DNA of 37,009 nt from an uncultured bacterium (GTDB taxonomy: Bacteria; Cyanobacteriota; Vampirovibrionia; Gastranaerophilales; Gastranaerophilaceae): NCBI GenBank assembly GCA_902777605.1, contig CACYUI010000021.1:1-37009 (forward strand). The letters are read 5' to 3'. This document shows, in pieces, positions 7,728-16,963 of this stretch; position 1 is the stretch's first letter, and each line of letters opens with the position of its first letter. The notes under the pieces are model-generated. The model was not told the DNA's origin. It saw only the letters and a list, made by a program, of their open reading frames with translations, and did not search any database. Position numbers and translations under genes: made by a program.

Positions 7728-9373
7728 TTTTCAAGATATAATTTTTCACCCCATCTGTACAGTTTATCACCTGCAATAAACAACTCAGGGTCAACAACAT
7801 TAGCTCGTAGACGCTTGTTTGTTCCAACAATTCTAAATGTATATCCGTATGTATTAGCTTTTGATTCTGCTTTTTTAAGTTGACGAGCATAAAATTCTTC
7901 CAAGGTCATAGGAGTTTCTTCTTCCTCTTCCTCAGAACCTCTTTTTTGTCCATGAAGCTCATTTATTTCTTCTTTAAGAGATTGTATTTCTTTTAATAAT
8001 GCTTGTTCTCTAGTTATTTCTGCTTCAATTTTATCTGAAGTATAGAAATCTGCAAGAAATTCTGAAATGTCTTCTGGATTGTAATTTTCATTAATAATTT
8101 CAGGAATGATTATTTGATGATCGTTTTTATTTACATCTTTGTTTTCTTCATTATTTTCAATGAATTCTTTATTCGCTTCAGTATCTGTTATTTCATTATC
8201 ATTTATGTTTCTATTTTTTGTATTATCTTCAATAGCACTTTCTAAGTTGTGTCCTCTGCTTTTTCTTCCGTTTTGCTCAAAATCACTAGGAGTTATGTTA
8301 ATGCTGTTTGCGGTAATAACAATCTGTTGTAAGTCTGAATCTGCACTAATTCTCCCTTGACCTCTGCCTTGAGTATTGCCTCTTGATGGAACAGGAGTCG
8401 CAGTTCTTTCAAGATTTTGGGGTCTCATACCTCTTTGTCTTGAGGGTTGGCTATTTCTTTCATGGCGTGCCGTTGCGGAAGATTCTCTGGCAGTTCTGTT
8501 CACATTGTTGTTATCACTGTTCTTATCTTCTTCTGTTCTTGCTTTTGAGTCAAATTCTTTTTTATTGTCAAGATATTCAGAAGCATTCTCATTATTATCT
8601 CTATGTGAGCAATTATTTTCTATTGCTACTTCTTCTGATTTATCTATTAAATCATTTATATTCTTTTCTTCGTAATACTCATTATCTTGTTGTCTAGCTA
8701 GAGAATTTCCTCTATCTTCTTGAGCAATTGTTATGTTAGCATATTTTATTTGTACTTGTTGTTCGTCATCTTCAGCATATCCGTCATAGCTTCCTGCTTG
8801 GTATTCTATTGAATCATCACAATTGTTATATGCAGGTGTATCATAATAGTTAACAACATCTTGTTCTTCATCGTAGTTGTTATCATAATCCGTATCTTCT
8901 ATGTACTCATTATCTTCTGCGTAATTATAGTCAGCATCATTTGAATAATCATTTTTACTATCTATATCTGCTTGATTATTTTTTTTGCTTTTTCTCCTTT
9001 TGTTTTTTGCAGGTTTTGATTTTATTGATTCTTCAATTACTTCAATAGCATTTTCAGTTACAATATCTTCCTTTTTGTCAAGTTTAAGAAAACTGTTAAT
9101 TAATTCAGGATTTCCGTCATTCATTGTGAAATAAAGACTTGCGAGTCCGCAAAGTTCCTTGTTTGCAAATTCTATGTCAATACTATTTTTATCTTTGCAA
9201 TTGAAGTTTTGAATAGAAACTGCATCCTCAAGCTGGTCAATCCCATTAATAATGTGTATGAATTCTTGCATAACAATCGGTGAAATAGTACAAATACTTC
9301 TAAACATACTGTTTATAAGTACATTGTTTCCTAACCATTCTCCATTTAAAGTTATGCCGGTTAAATTTTTCAT
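7724..9373 (-). CDS. Acidic low-complexity orphan protein under a sigma-28 promoter
   Basis: A 549-aa protein I do not recognise. Residues 1-110 look globular (MKNLTGITLNGEWLGNNVLI). Residues 115-300 are dominated by D, N, E, Y and K with many short Asp/Tyr clusters. Residues ~310-365 are Arg/Gly/Gln-rich and basic. A coiled coil with heptads (AEITREQALLKEIQSLKEEI) spans ~440-475, then an EEEEEE run. The last ~55 residues look folded again (RIVGTNKRLRANVVDPELF...WGEKLYLEN). There is no signal peptide or membrane helix. The promoter at 9402-9429 is a perfect FliA-type sigma-28 site, so expression with late flagellar or chemotaxis genes is likely. Candidate roles are a flagellar-pole scaffold, a secreted filament-associated protein or a regulator. 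The disordered middle suggests a scaffold, but that is inference. Confidence 0.7.
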   Translation of the reverse strand: MKNLTGITLNGEWLGNNVLINSMFRSICTISPIVMQEFIHIINGIDQLEDAVSIQNFNCKDKNSIDIEFANKELCGLASLYFTMNDGNPELINSFLKLDKKEDIVTENAIEVIEESIKSKPAKNKRRKSKKNNQADIDSKNDYSNDADYNYAEDNEYIEDTDYDNNYDEEQDVVNYYDTPAYNNCDDSIEYQAGSYDGYAEDDEQQVQIKYANITIAQEDRGNSLARQQDNEYYEEKNINDLIDKSEEVAIENNCSHRDNNENASEYLDNKKEFDSKARTEEDKNSDNNNVNRTARESSATARHERNSQPSRQRGMRPQNLERTATPVPSRGNTQGRGQGRISADSDLQQIVITANSINITPSDFEQNGRKSRGHNLESAIEDNTKNRNINDNEITDTEANKEFIENNEENKDVNKNDHQIIIPEIINENYNPEDISEFLADFYTSDKIEAEITREQALLKEIQSLKEEINELHGQKRGSEEEEEETPMTLEEFYARQLKKAESKANTYGYTFRIVGTNKRLRANVVDPELFIAGDKLYRWGEKLYLEN

Positions 9374-9401
9374 TACTTTTCCTTTTCACCTTACAGGTTA
9401 T

Positions 9402-9429
9402 TTATCGGCATAAAGCATAAAAAACTTTA
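9402..9429 (-). promoter_or_regulatory. Sigma-28 (FliA-type) promoter of the acidic protein gene
   Basis: On the minus strand, TAAAGTTT (9429-9422) and GCCGATAA (9409-9402) are separated by 12 bp. Both halves match the published enterobacterial FliA consensus exactly; the usual spacer there is 11. The -10 ends 28 bp before the ATG at 9373, leaving a short leader with an AAAGGAAA ribosome binding site. The same element with the same spacing recurs at 26850-26877. Confidence 0.8.
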
Positions 9430-9453
9430 GGTTCATGCAATAAATATTTACAA

Positions 9454-9464
9454 TTTGTTACAAA
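9454..9464. promoter_or_regulatory. TTTGTTACAAA palindrome upstream of the sigma-28 promoter
   Basis: An 11-bp odd palindrome (TTTGT-T-ACAAA) sits 24 bp beyond the -35 of the acidic-protein promoter, between it and the end of the ABC gene. An identical box lies upstream of the second sigma-28 promoter (26914-26924). It may be an activator site; chance occurrence in AT-rich DNA is possible. Confidence 0.4.
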
Positions 9465-9466
9465 TG

Positions 9467-10249
9467 TTATAAATGTAAGCGAGGAGCTGAATTAAGGAGC
9501 AATTTTGTATAATCTTCTTTTGGACGGCAAAAAATGGCTGAAGTGTAGTTTTCTTCTACTAATTTGCCAAAATACATAATACCTGTTCTATCTGCCAAAT
9601 ATCTTATTACACTCAAGTCATGTGATATAAACAAAATAGTCAAATTTTTTTGAGCTTTTAAATCTTTTAATAAATTAATAATTTGTGCTTGTATGCTTGC
9701 GTCTAATGCACTCACAGGCTCATCCGCGATTAAAAATTTAGGATTTAATATGAGAGCTCTAGCAATTGCAATTCTTTGCCTTTGACCTCCTGAAAATTCG
9801 TGCGGATATAAATCCAAAACTTTTTCTGTAAGTCCTACATCTCCTAAAATATTTTTAATTATTGTTTGTTTTCTATTGTTAGAATATTTTGTATTTATAT
9901 CAAGGGGTTCTTTTAATATTTCACCAATTTTCATTTTAGGGTTAAGACTTGAGTATGGATTTTGAAATATCATTTGAACATTTTTAGGATAGTTTTTTTG
10001 TTCTTCTTTAGATTGAGTGAATATATTTTCTCCCTCAAATAATATTTCACCGCTAAGGGGCTTTACTAATTTTGTGATAGCTTTAGAAAGTGTTGATTTG
10101 CCGCATCCTGATTCGCCTGCTAAGGCATATATTTCTCCTTCTCTTATAGAAAAAGATACATTGTCAACAGCCCTTGTTATTGTTTTTATGCCGTTTTGGA
10201 TGTTAGTATATTCTACCGTCAACTCTTTTATATCTATCAGATTATCCAT
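9467..10249 (-). CDS. Oligopeptide/nickel-type ABC transporter ATP-binding protein
   Basis: A 260-aa ABC ATPase of the OppF/DppF/NikE type. Visible are Walker A GESGCGKS (45-52), the Q-loop Q96 in MIFQNPYSSLNP, signature FSGGQ (152-156), Walker B FLIADE (172-177), and the switch histidine in LFISHDLSVIRYLADR. The substring QNPYSSLNP is typical of peptide-uptake ATPases. It is shorter than usual OppF (about 320 aa) and ends soon after the catalytic core, with no clear C-terminal oligopeptide-binding extension. No permease, binding protein or partner OppD lies on either side, so it is an orphan ATPase here. It could serve a transporter encoded elsewhere. Confidence 0.9.
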   Translation of the reverse strand: MDNLIDIKELTVEYTNIQNGIKTITRAVDNVSFSIREGEIYALAGESGCGKSTLSKAITKLVKPLSGEILFEGENIFTQSKEEQKNYPKNVQMIFQNPYSSLNPKMKIGEILKEPLDINTKYSNNRKQTIIKNILGDVGLTEKVLDLYPHEFSGGQRQRIAIARALILNPKFLIADEPVSALDASIQAQIINLLKDLKAQKNLTILFISHDLSVIRYLADRTGIMYFGKLVEENYTSAIFCRPKEDYTKLLLNSAPRLHL

Positions 10250-10338
10250 ATGTGTATTTTAGCATTAATTTGAAGTTATTAAAATATATACAAGGGTAAT
10301 TTTATGGTAATATAAATTTGTATTTTTAAGGAGTGAAA

Positions 10339-11358
10339 ATGGAAATTTTTAGCAAATATCTAAGCATGAAAAATATAATTTTTTTCATTATAACAATTTT
10401 ATTCTTAATATTTCTTTCAAGGATAAAGGATGTAGCGATACTATTTTTTGCATCGTATGTTATTGCATGCTCGCTGAAACCTTTAGTAAAAAAACTTTCT
10501 GAAAAAATGAGTCGTCCTGCGGCTTCAGCAGTTGTTTTGGGTGGAGCAATACTTATAGTTTTAGCCTTTTTCGTTCCGATTTTTGTTATGGGCGGAATAC
10601 AGATTAGAGATTTCATGCGTTTGCTTCCCGAACATTTGGCGGAAATCAAGATGTACCTTGCAGGGCTACCGTTTATTAACGCTGAACATCTCAACAACTT
10701 AAATTATTCGGAGTTGGTATCGTCTGCCGGCGGAATTACGACAAATATTTTAGATAAATCTATTATACTAAGTAAGGGAATTGCAGCTGCCCTAATATAT
10801 ATTTTGGCAGGGTGCTTAATTACATATTATTTTTTGGCGGATGAAAAAGTTATAAGGAAAACATATTTAACGCTATTCCCTAAACATATACAAAACAAAG
10901 CTGATGAAATCATAACTTCAATTTCTCAAAAAGTCGGCGGTTATGTTGTTGCACAAATTGTAACTATTGCAAGTGTAGGTATTTTGGTTGCATTAGGTCT
11001 TTTAATCTTGAGAGTTGATTATGCAATTCTGTTAGGTTTAATAGCGGGTTTATTTGATTTGGTTCCTGTCGTTGGTCCGACAATTGCGTTTGTAATTATC
11101 TTACTGGCAGTTTATAAACTTGGCGCTCTAAAGATAGGTCTTGTAATATTCATATTTTTATTTGCTCAATGGGCGGAAAATAATCTTGTGAGACCCTATA
11201 TTTTCAGCAAATTTATGGATTTGCATCCGCTTATAATTTATTTCTTTTTACTTGTTACAGCGCAGTATTTAGGAATTGTCGGGGTTATTTTTGCGCCTCC
11301 TATAGCGGCAACGGTTTGCGTCTTGATAGAAGAATTGTATATAAAGAACATTAAATAG
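10339..11358 (+). CDS. AI-2E family transporter
   Basis: A 339-aa polytopic membrane protein of the AI-2E/PerM family. It has two N-terminal helices (IIFFIITILFLIFLSRI and VAILFFASYVIACSLKPLV), a soluble loop, then a helical core ending with GLIAGLFDLVPVVGPTIAF and HPLIIYFFLLVTAQYLGIVGVIFAPP. Both are strong family signatures. Members export or exchange small molecules (AI-2, Na+/H+ in some cases); the substrate is not predictable. I start at the ATG at 10339, five bases after AAGGAG. A GTG at 10333 lies in the ribosome binding site itself and is unlikely. The next gene begins 1 bp after the stop. Confidence 0.85.
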   Translation: MEIFSKYLSMKNIIFFIITILFLIFLSRIKDVAILFFASYVIACSLKPLVKKLSEKMSRPAASAVVLGGAILIVLAFFVPIFVMGGIQIRDFMRLLPEHLAEIKMYLAGLPFINAEHLNNLNYSELVSSAGGITTNILDKSIILSKGIAAALIYILAGCLITYYFLADEKVIRKTYLTLFPKHIQNKADEIITSISQKVGGYVVAQIVTIASVGILVALGLLILRVDYAILLGLIAGLFDLVPVVGPTIAFVIILLAVYKLGALKIGLVIFIFLFAQWAENNLVRPYIFSKFMDLHPLIIYFFLLVTAQYLGIVGVIFAPPIAATVCVLIEELYIKNIK

Positions 11359-11359
11359 T

Positions 11360-12871
11360 ATGGCAGATATAGTTTTATACAAACATAATCATGGAGAATA
11401 TAAACTTGTGATGGTATACCCTAATAGGGAAGAATTTGCACTGTCTTCCTTGGGGTATATGTGGCTATATAAGATTGCTGCGGAAACTGAAGGAATTTCT
11501 GCAGAGAGGATTTCTACAGACTCAATTAATGTTAACTCTGCTCAAATTGATGCGCTGGCATTTTCACTCTCATTTGATTTTGACTATTTAGGAGTGTTAG
11601 AAATTTTAGACAAATTGAAAATTCCTTTTTATTCAAATGAAAGAGGCGAAGATTTTCCGCTTGTTTTTGCAGGAGGGCCTGTTATTACTACAAATCCTGT
11701 TCCTTATCAAAAGTTTTTTGATTTTATGATGCTGGGTGACGGGGATGAAAATTTTAGTAAAGTTCTAAAAGTTTTATCTCTAAAACTTCCTAAAAAAGAA
11801 ACTTTGCAAAAACTCTCAGAAATTGAGGGGGTATACATTCCTAATTTTTCTGTAAAGAGAGCTTCAGCAAATCTAAGTGAGGTTATTTATACTCCTATAA
11901 TTTCAGATAAAAGCTATTTTAAAAATACATTTATTTTGGAAATTGCAAGAGGGTGTATGAACAGATGCGCTTTTTGTACAGCTTCATATACAAATCTTCC
12001 TTTTAGAGAAAATGAGTATAAAAAAATAATTGAAACGATAGATTTGGGACTAAAATATACAAATAAAATAGCTCTTTTGGGAGCGCAAGTTAGTGCGCAT
12101 CCCAGGTTTGAAGAGATAATGAATTATATTAAAGAAAAAATGGATAATGGAGTGAAAATTGAACTCGGGATTTCTTCTCTAAGGACTGATGCTGTCAATC
12201 CAAAATTTATTCAAATACTTGTGCAAGGAGGACAAAAGCATTCCACTATTGCAATTGAAGCAGCAAGTGAAAGATTACGCAAATTTATTAATAAAAATCT
12301 TAAGGAAGAACAAATTCTAAGTGCGGTTCAAATAGCAAGAGAAAACGGACTCAAAGGACTTAAAATTTATTCTATGCTAGGGATACCAACTGAAACAAAA
12401 GAAGATATCGATGAATTTTTGCGGCTTGCAAAAAAAATAAAAGATGAAAATAAAGGGTTAAATATAGAGTTTTCTTTTTCAACTTTTGTGCCGAAACCTC
12501 AAACACCTCTTCAGTGGTCAAAGAGAGAAGATACAAAAACATTAGAGAAAAAACAAAAATATTTAGAGAAGGAGCTCTCAAAAATCGGTGTTCAATCTAA
12601 ATTTTCAAGCCCGAAATGGGATTATTGGCAGACTGTTTTATCAAGAGGAGATGAAACAATCTCTGAACTTATGATATATGTATATAGAGCAGGTGGAAAG
12701 CTTGGCGCATATAAATCCGCACTAAAAGACTTGAAACTCGATATATCAAAAATGGTAGACGGGTATGATTTCGATGAAACTCTTCCTTGGGATGTTATTG
12801 AGTATAATCCGCAAAAACAACTTTTATTGAATGAATATAAGCGTTTGGAAAAGTATTCTATTCTTGGTTAA
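11360..12871 (+). CDS. B12-binding-type radical SAM protein
   Basis: A 503-aa radical SAM enzyme. The [4Fe-4S] cysteines C199, C203 and C206 lie in [15 protein letters not shown]. The N-terminal ~190 residues resemble the cobalamin-binding-like domain found in large rSAM families ([21 protein letters not shown] and MLGDGDENF). After the barrel comes [18 protein letters not shown], shared with the TIGR03960-like group. Those proteins probably act in RNA or cofactor modification, but their reaction is undefined, so I give no function. It is translationally close to the AI-2E gene (1-bp gap) and overlaps convergent cysE by 14 bp. Confidence 0.8.
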   Translation: MADIVLYKHNHGEYKLVMVYPNREEFALSSLGYMWLYKIAAETEGISAERISTDSINVNSAQIDALAFSLSFDFDYLGVLEILDKLKIPFYSNERGEDFPLVFAGGPVITTNPVPYQKFFDFMMLGDGDENFSKVLKVLSLKLPKKETLQKLSEIEGVYIPNFSVKRASANLSEVIYTPIISDKSYFKNTFILEIARGCMNRCAFCTASYTNLPFRENEYKKIIETIDLGLKYTNKIALLGAQVSAHPRFEEIMNYIKEKMDNGVKIELGISSLRTDAVNPKFIQILVQGGQKHSTIAIEAASERLRKFINKNLKEEQILSAVQIARENGLKGLKIYSMLGIPTETKEDIDEFLRLAKKIKDENKGLNIEFSFSTFVPKPQTPLQWSKREDTKTLEKKQKYLEKELSKIGVQSKFSSPKWDYWQTVLSRGDETISELMIYVYRAGGKLGAYKSALKDLKLDISKMVDGYDFDETLPWDVIEYNPQKQLLLNEYKRLEKYSILG

Positions 12872-13490
12872 TTTTCTCTTTCAAATCCTGAACTTCGTAT
12901 TTGAGCCTGTTTAATTCGCACTTAATCGGGTCAGGGATTCTGTTGTGCATAAGAATACCGTCATTGTTTACAAATTTTTGTTGAACGACTCTTCCGGGGA
13001 TACCTGTAACTGTTGAGTGGTCGGGAACATCTTCTATAACAACCGAACCTGCACCTATTCTTACATTCTCTCCGATTGTAATTGCGCCCAATACTTTTGC
13101 GCCTGCACCGATAATCGTGTTGTTACCAATGGTCGGATGGCGCTTGCCTTTTTCTTTACCTGTTCCGCCCAGTGTAACCTGTTGATAAATAAGTACATCA
13201 TCTCCGATTTTTGTTGTTTCGCCTATTACAACACCTGCTCCGTGGTCAATAAATAACCGCTTGCCTATATCAGCCTTCGGGTGAATTTCTATACCTGTCA
13301 AAAATCTTGCTATGTTTGAAATGCACCTTGGAATAAGTACCCAATTCCATTTTGTAAGCTTATGCGCAAGTCTGTATGCCCAAAGTGCATGTAACCCCGG
13401 ATAACAGAGGACAATTTCAAGTATGCTGTTAGCAGCAGGGTCTTTTTCAAATATTACATCTATATCATCTTTTAGTGTTTGTAATCCCAT
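12858..13490 (-). CDS. cysE: Serine O-acetyltransferase
   Basis: A 210-aa short-form serine acetyltransferase, making O-acetylserine from serine and acetyl-CoA, the first step of cysteine synthesis. The helical N-terminus has [15 protein letters not shown]. The C-terminal left-handed beta-helix shows [18 protein letters not shown] with the catalytic His, [15 protein letters not shown], and repeated hexapeptides ([24 protein letters not shown]). The length agrees with Gram-positive/cyanobacterial CysE, shorter than the 273 aa of E. coli. It follows cysK by 4 bp in one minus-strand operon, so the two consecutive steps are co-expressed. A C-terminal Ile for docking into CysK is not obvious: the protein ends KEKINQE. 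Confidence 0.93.
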   Translation of the reverse strand: MGLQTLKDDIDVIFEKDPAANSILEIVLCYPGLHALWAYRLAHKLTKWNWVLIPRCISNIARFLTGIEIHPKADIGKRLFIDHGAGVVIGETTKIGDDVLIYQQVTLGGTGKEKGKRHPTIGNNTIIGAGAKVLGAITIGENVRIGAGSVVIEDVPDHSTVTGIPGRVVQQKFVNNDGILMHNRIPDPIKCELNRLKYEVQDLKEKINQE

Positions 13491-13494
13491 ACTA

Positions 13495-14361
13495 TTACCA
13501 AATTGATAAATACCTTTCTCCGCAGTCGGGAATTATTGCAACAATTTGTTTATTCGGATATTTTTCTTGAAGCTGCTTTGCGGCTGCTAAATTTGCACCT
13601 GCACTGATTCCGCAAAATATTCCGTGTTTTTTAGCAAGCTCTTTAGCTGTTTCTATTGCATCATCACCTTTTATGGCGATTATTCCGTCTAAATTGTGGT
13701 TTGTGCAAATTTCAGGCTTGAAGTTCGCTCCAATTCCTTGAATCTTGTGAGCACTTGCAAAGCCTTCAGTAAACAGAGGGCTTTCCTTCGGTTCAACTCC
13801 GAATACCATTGCTCCCGAGAAATACTGTTTTATTCCGCAAGCAGTTCCGCCTGTACCTATTCCTGCAACGACGACAACTTCTTTCCCTTCAACGGCATTC
13901 TTAATTTCTTCCGCAGTTTGCTTATGAGCTTTTGGGTTATCAGGATTTGCAAATTGCATTGGCATATAACTGTTTTTATATTCGCTTAAGAGTTCTTTCG
14001 CTTTATCTACTGCACCTTGCATACCTTTTTCTTTCGGTGTCAAAACCAGTTCTGCTCCATATGCTGAAATCGATTTTCTTCTCTCAATTGACATGCTCTC
14101 CGGCATGCAAATAATTATTCTCAAACCAAGAACCGCACAGCACATAGCAAGCCCGATGCCTGTGTTACCGCTGGTCGGCTCAATAATTACTGTATCTTTG
14201 TTTATATCCCCTCTATCCATTGCGCCTTTGAGCATTGAATAAGAAGCCCTGTCTTTTATGGAATTAGATGGATTGTAATATTCTAATTTTAAACAAATAT
14301 TGTCGTTATATTTAACAAGCGGAGTATTGCCGATTAGTTCAAGCACATTTTCGTAAATCAT
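13495..14361 (-). CDS. cysK: Cysteine synthase A (O-acetylserine sulfhydrylase)
   Basis: A 288-aa PLP enzyme of fold type II that converts O-acetylserine and sulfide into cysteine. The PLP lysine is K37 in [15 protein letters not shown]. Other signatures are the substrate loop [13 protein letters not shown], the phosphate-binding glycine loop [10 protein letters not shown], and PDCGERYLS near the C-terminus. It is slightly shorter than typical CysK (300-310 aa), with compact ends. It is transcribed just before cysE, and lepB lies 63 bp upstream on the same strand. I see no T-box or other leader structure in that gap, so regulation is not visible. Confidence 0.93.
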   Translation of the reverse strand: MIYENVLELIGNTPLVKYNDNICLKLEYYNPSNSIKDRASYSMLKGAMDRGDINKDTVIIEPTSGNTGIGLAMCCAVLGLRIIICMPESMSIERRKSISAYGAELVLTPKEKGMQGAVDKAKELLSEYKNSYMPMQFANPDNPKAHKQTAEEIKNAVEGKEVVVVAGIGTGGTACGIKQYFSGAMVFGVEPKESPLFTEGFASAHKIQGIGANFKPEICTNHNLDGIIAIKGDDAIETAKELAKKHGIFCGISAGANLAAAKQLQEKYPNKQIVAIIPDCGERYLSIW

Positions 14362-14424
14362 ATTAACCTCTTGTGTCTAATTATATCAAAAACTGATAAA
14401 TACAATGTTGCCGAGCGGACTAAT

Positions 14425-15063
14425 TTATAAGCCTTTCAAGTGAGTTAAAGGCCAAAATGTGAATACTGCTCTTCCGATAAATCTTTCTTTTGGAAGTGTG
14501 CCCCAAAAACGGCTGTCTAAAGAGTTTCCTCTGTTATCACCCATCATGAAATAATGACCTTCGGGTATTATTAATGGCCCGCAGTACATATCTGATTTGC
14601 ATTTGTGAAAATCGTATTCGCTCATTATGTACTCTTCTTCTAAAGGCTTGTCATTGATATAAACCTTGTAAGCGCCTGTGCTGTTTTGTTTAATTTCTAA
14701 TTTTTCTCCCGGAAGTCCGACAACTCGCTTTATGTATGCAATATCGTTACAGAAAAATCCTGTTAGTCTTTTGAAAACTGCAACAGGTGATGTGCTAAGT
14801 TTTACAAAAGGAGGGTAAAATATCATTACATCGCCTCTTTTAGGAGTATTCTCAAACGCGTGGTTTTTGATTATATTAGGATATTTTGTAAGCTTTTCTA
14901 CAACAATTCTGTCACCTTCAACAAGTGTCGGCTTCATTGAGCCTGAAGGAATCCATCTGAGCTCTGCCACAAAAAACCTTATAAGAATAACCGCAACTAC
15001 TACAAACACTATAGTATCAATGGTTTCTTTTATATTGGCTTTCAATTTCTCTTTATCTATCAT
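14425..15063 (-). CDS. lepB: Signal peptidase I
   Basis: A 212-aa type I signal peptidase that cleaves Sec and Tat signal peptides at the outer face of the membrane. One N-terminal membrane helix (about 17-35, IVFVVVAVILIRFFVAEL) is followed by the catalytic serine S42 in RWIPSGSMKPTL and the general base K112 in IAYIKRVVGLPGE. The box MGDNRGNSLDSRFWG comes near the end. The size resembles Gram-positive and cyanobacterial enzymes. The 14-residue loop PVAVFKRLTGFFCN before the lysine box is a small family-variable insert. The start codon overlaps the end of the upstream prenyl synthase by 4 bp. Confidence 0.95.
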   Translation of the reverse strand: MIDKEKLKANIKETIDTIVFVVVAVILIRFFVAELRWIPSGSMKPTLVEGDRIVVEKLTKYPNIIKNHAFENTPKRGDVMIFYPPFVKLSTSPVAVFKRLTGFFCNDIAYIKRVVGLPGEKLEIKQNSTGAYKVYINDKPLEEEYIMSEYDFHKCKSDMYCGPLIIPEGHYFMMGDNRGNSLDSRFWGTLPKERFIGRAVFTFWPLTHLKGL

Positions 15064-15839
15064 AACGAGTTTATTATGTCCTCTATCCCTTGTTTATACT
15101 CTTCATTCGGGTATTTTGAAATAATGCTCAAAATCTCTTCTTTATAATTATCTATTAAATTGTTTGTTTTTTCAACACTTAATATGTCGAAGACTGTGAA
15201 TACACCGTTTTTTTTGTCGTTATCTCTTGAAGAAGGTGAAATATCATTTTTTATTTGAAAAAGTATTCCAAAGACTTCGCCCAGTTTTTTAGCATTTTCT
15301 TGGGGTAAATTACATATTGAAGCAGAGCTTTCAAGTATCGCGGAAAATAGGGCAGCAGTTTTTCCTCTGCAAATTTCCAAGTATTCCTCTAACTGATGTT
15401 TTTTACCCCTGTTTTCAAACTGCTTGATTTCAGCTTTTGACATTTCTTGAGTGCAAATTAAAAACTTATTTAAAATTTCACTGTTGTCAATGCTTAACAA
15501 ATTTTTTACTGCAATAGAAAGCAGATAATCTCCTGCAATAATAGACATTTTTGAGCTATATTTTTTGCCGATTGTGGTTTCGCCTCGTCTTACATCGTTG
15601 TTGTCTATTATGTCATCGTGAAGAAGCGAAGCGTTATGAACCAATTCTCCCGACATAAGAATTTTGTATATATCATCTGTTATTTCACTGTTGTTAGCTT
15701 TTAAATATAAAAGTGCCAGCTTTGAGCGAATTCTTTTAGAATTTGATAAAACAAACGAGCGAATATCATTGTATACAATATTTTCTGAGGTCAAACATCT
15801 CTCTAAAAGCTCTTCAATTTTATTAATATCCTCTCTCAT
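15060..15839 (-). CDS. Short trans-prenyl diphosphate synthase-like protein
   Basis: A 259-aa all-helical protein of the class I isoprenyl diphosphate synthase family. The first Asp-rich motif is intact: HDDIID (D75, D76, D79) followed by DVRRGETT. The second, normally DDxxD, is degenerate: QIKNDISPSSRDND with N198-D199. The protein is also shorter than usual (290-330 aa). Family members elongate allylic diphosphates for quinone or undecaprenyl chains. The damaged second metal-binding motif leaves open a partner-dependent subunit (as in heterodimeric HepT/HepS-type enzymes) or altered chemistry. It is the first gene of the lepB-cysK-cysE strand and overlaps lepB by 4 bp. Confidence 0.8.
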   Translation of the reverse strand: MREDINKIEELLERCLTSENIVYNDIRSFVLSNSKRIRSKLALLYLKANNSEITDDIYKILMSGELVHNASLLHDDIIDNNDVRRGETTIGKKYSSKMSIIAGDYLLSIAVKNLLSIDNSEILNKFLICTQEMSKAEIKQFENRGKKHQLEEYLEICRGKTAALFSAILESSASICNLPQENAKKLGEVFGILFQIKNDISPSSRDNDKKNGVFTVFDILSVEKTNNLIDNYKEEILSIISKYPNEEYKQGIEDIINSL

Positions 15840-15889
15840 AGTTTAATATTACCATGAACCCTGCTCTTATAATACTATCCGATAAGATA

Positions 15890-15921
15890 AATAACCCTTT
15901 ACAAATGTAAAGGGTTATTTT
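15890..15921 (-). terminator. Hairpin terminator after the ROK kinase gene
   Basis: A perfect 13-bp stem (15890-15902 with 15907-15919, core AACCCTTTAC/GTAAAGGGTT) has a 4-nt loop, 22 bp beyond the ROK stop. The T-tract is better on the plus strand (TTATTTTATA) than on the minus strand. It separates the ROK/GH13 unit from the prenyl synthase operon. Confidence 0.7.
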
Positions 15922-15943
15922 ATAAGATAAATTTTATAAATTT

Positions 15944-16888
15944 TTATGATTTAATCAATAAGCTTGCGCCGATTACACCTGCAGTGTTTCCAAGCTGTGC
16001 AGGAACAATTTCGACTTCTCTTTGTATTGTCATTGCTCTTTCAGCTATTGTTTTCTTAATAGGCTCAAAGAGAATATCTCCGGCTTCCGCAACACCTCCG
16101 CCGATAATAATTTTCTCGGGGTTAAGAAGGTTAACTACGCTTGTTAATCCCATTCCTATGTATTCACCCATGATTTTGAAAATTTGTCTTGCGACAGGAT
16201 CGCCTTCTTTTGCCGCTACTGCAACGATATATGGCGTAATATCAGGGTTTGCCAGCTCTCTATACTTAGTAGATTTTCCGCCTCTAATATATTCTTCTGC
16301 AAGTGCAACGATGGATGGACCTGATGCGTATGCTTCCAAACAACCTCTGTCACCGCATCCGCAAAGCGGGCCGCCTTGATAATTTAGTTTTATGTGACCG
16401 ATTTCTCCTGCAGCATTATTTGCACCGCGCACGAGTTTGCCGTTAACAACAAGACCTGAGCCGATACCTGTTCCGACTGTTATACATACAAGGTTTTCGC
16501 ATCCTACACCTGCACCGTAATTCAGTTCTCCGAGTGCAGCCGTTCTAACATCATTATCTACACGGGTAGGGATGCCGAATTCTTTTTCCATAATACTTGC
16601 AATAGGAACATTAACCCAGCCGGGGATGTTTGGAGCAAGTCTTACTACACCTTTTTTGCAATCTATTTGTCCGGGGAAACCAAAACCCATACCTTCTATA
16701 TCAGTAGGTTTCATCTTGGTTTCTTTTAATAAATCTCTTATTGCATCTTTCATGCTGTTTATTGTATATTCATAGCCCATCTCTGCACGGGTCGGGATAG
16801 AATTAGAATAAATAATTTTACCTTTATCGCTAACCAAAGCTATTTTAACATTTGTTCCGCCAACATCTACACCAATGCGTTGTGCCAT
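15944..16888 (-). CDS. ROK-family glucokinase
   Basis: A 314-aa sugar kinase of the ROK family, most likely glucokinase, phosphorylating glucose at the entry of glycolysis. The ATP-binding loop is DVGGTNVK (8-15), the catalytic Asp is D113 in DNDVRTAALGE, and the zinc site is H165 with C176, C178 and C183 in CGCGDRGCLEAYASG. GTGIGSGLVVNGKLVRG supports glucokinase rather than a ROK repressor, and there is no N-terminal helix-turn-helix. A strong AGGAAGGAG ribosome binding site precedes the ATG. It lies 75 bp downstream of the GH13 gene on the same strand, suggesting linked use of glucan-derived glucose. Confidence 0.92.
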   Translation of the reverse strand: MAQRIGVDVGGTNVKIALVSDKGKIIYSNSIPTRAEMGYEYTINSMKDAIRDLLKETKMKPTDIEGMGFGFPGQIDCKKGVVRLAPNIPGWVNVPIASIMEKEFGIPTRVDNDVRTAALGELNYGAGVGCENLVCITVGTGIGSGLVVNGKLVRGANNAAGEIGHIKLNYQGGPLCGCGDRGCLEAYASGPSIVALAEEYIRGGKSTKYRELANPDITPYIVAVAAKEGDPVARQIFKIMGEYIGMGLTSVVNLLNPEKIIIGGGVAEAGDILFEPIKKTIAERAMTIQREVEIVPAQLGNTAGVIGASLLIKS

Positions 16889-16963
16889 TTATAAATCTCC
16901 TTCCTCTATAATATAAACGAAATGCTCATTTATCGTAACATAAACAAGCTTTTCGGTAAATAT

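Noticed and set aside
7724-9373. Plus-strand open frames of 70-100 codons opposite the acidic protein gene (for example 8139-8360, 8376-8675, 8383-8697)
   Set aside because: They are antisense shadows of an Asp/Asn/Glu-rich gene, which gives Leu/Phe/Ser-rich complements resembling membrane proteins. They lack start signals.
10326-10697. 123-codon minus-strand frame opposite the AI-2E gene
   Set aside because: It is fully antisense to a clear membrane transporter with a good ribosome binding site, and has no recognisable domain.
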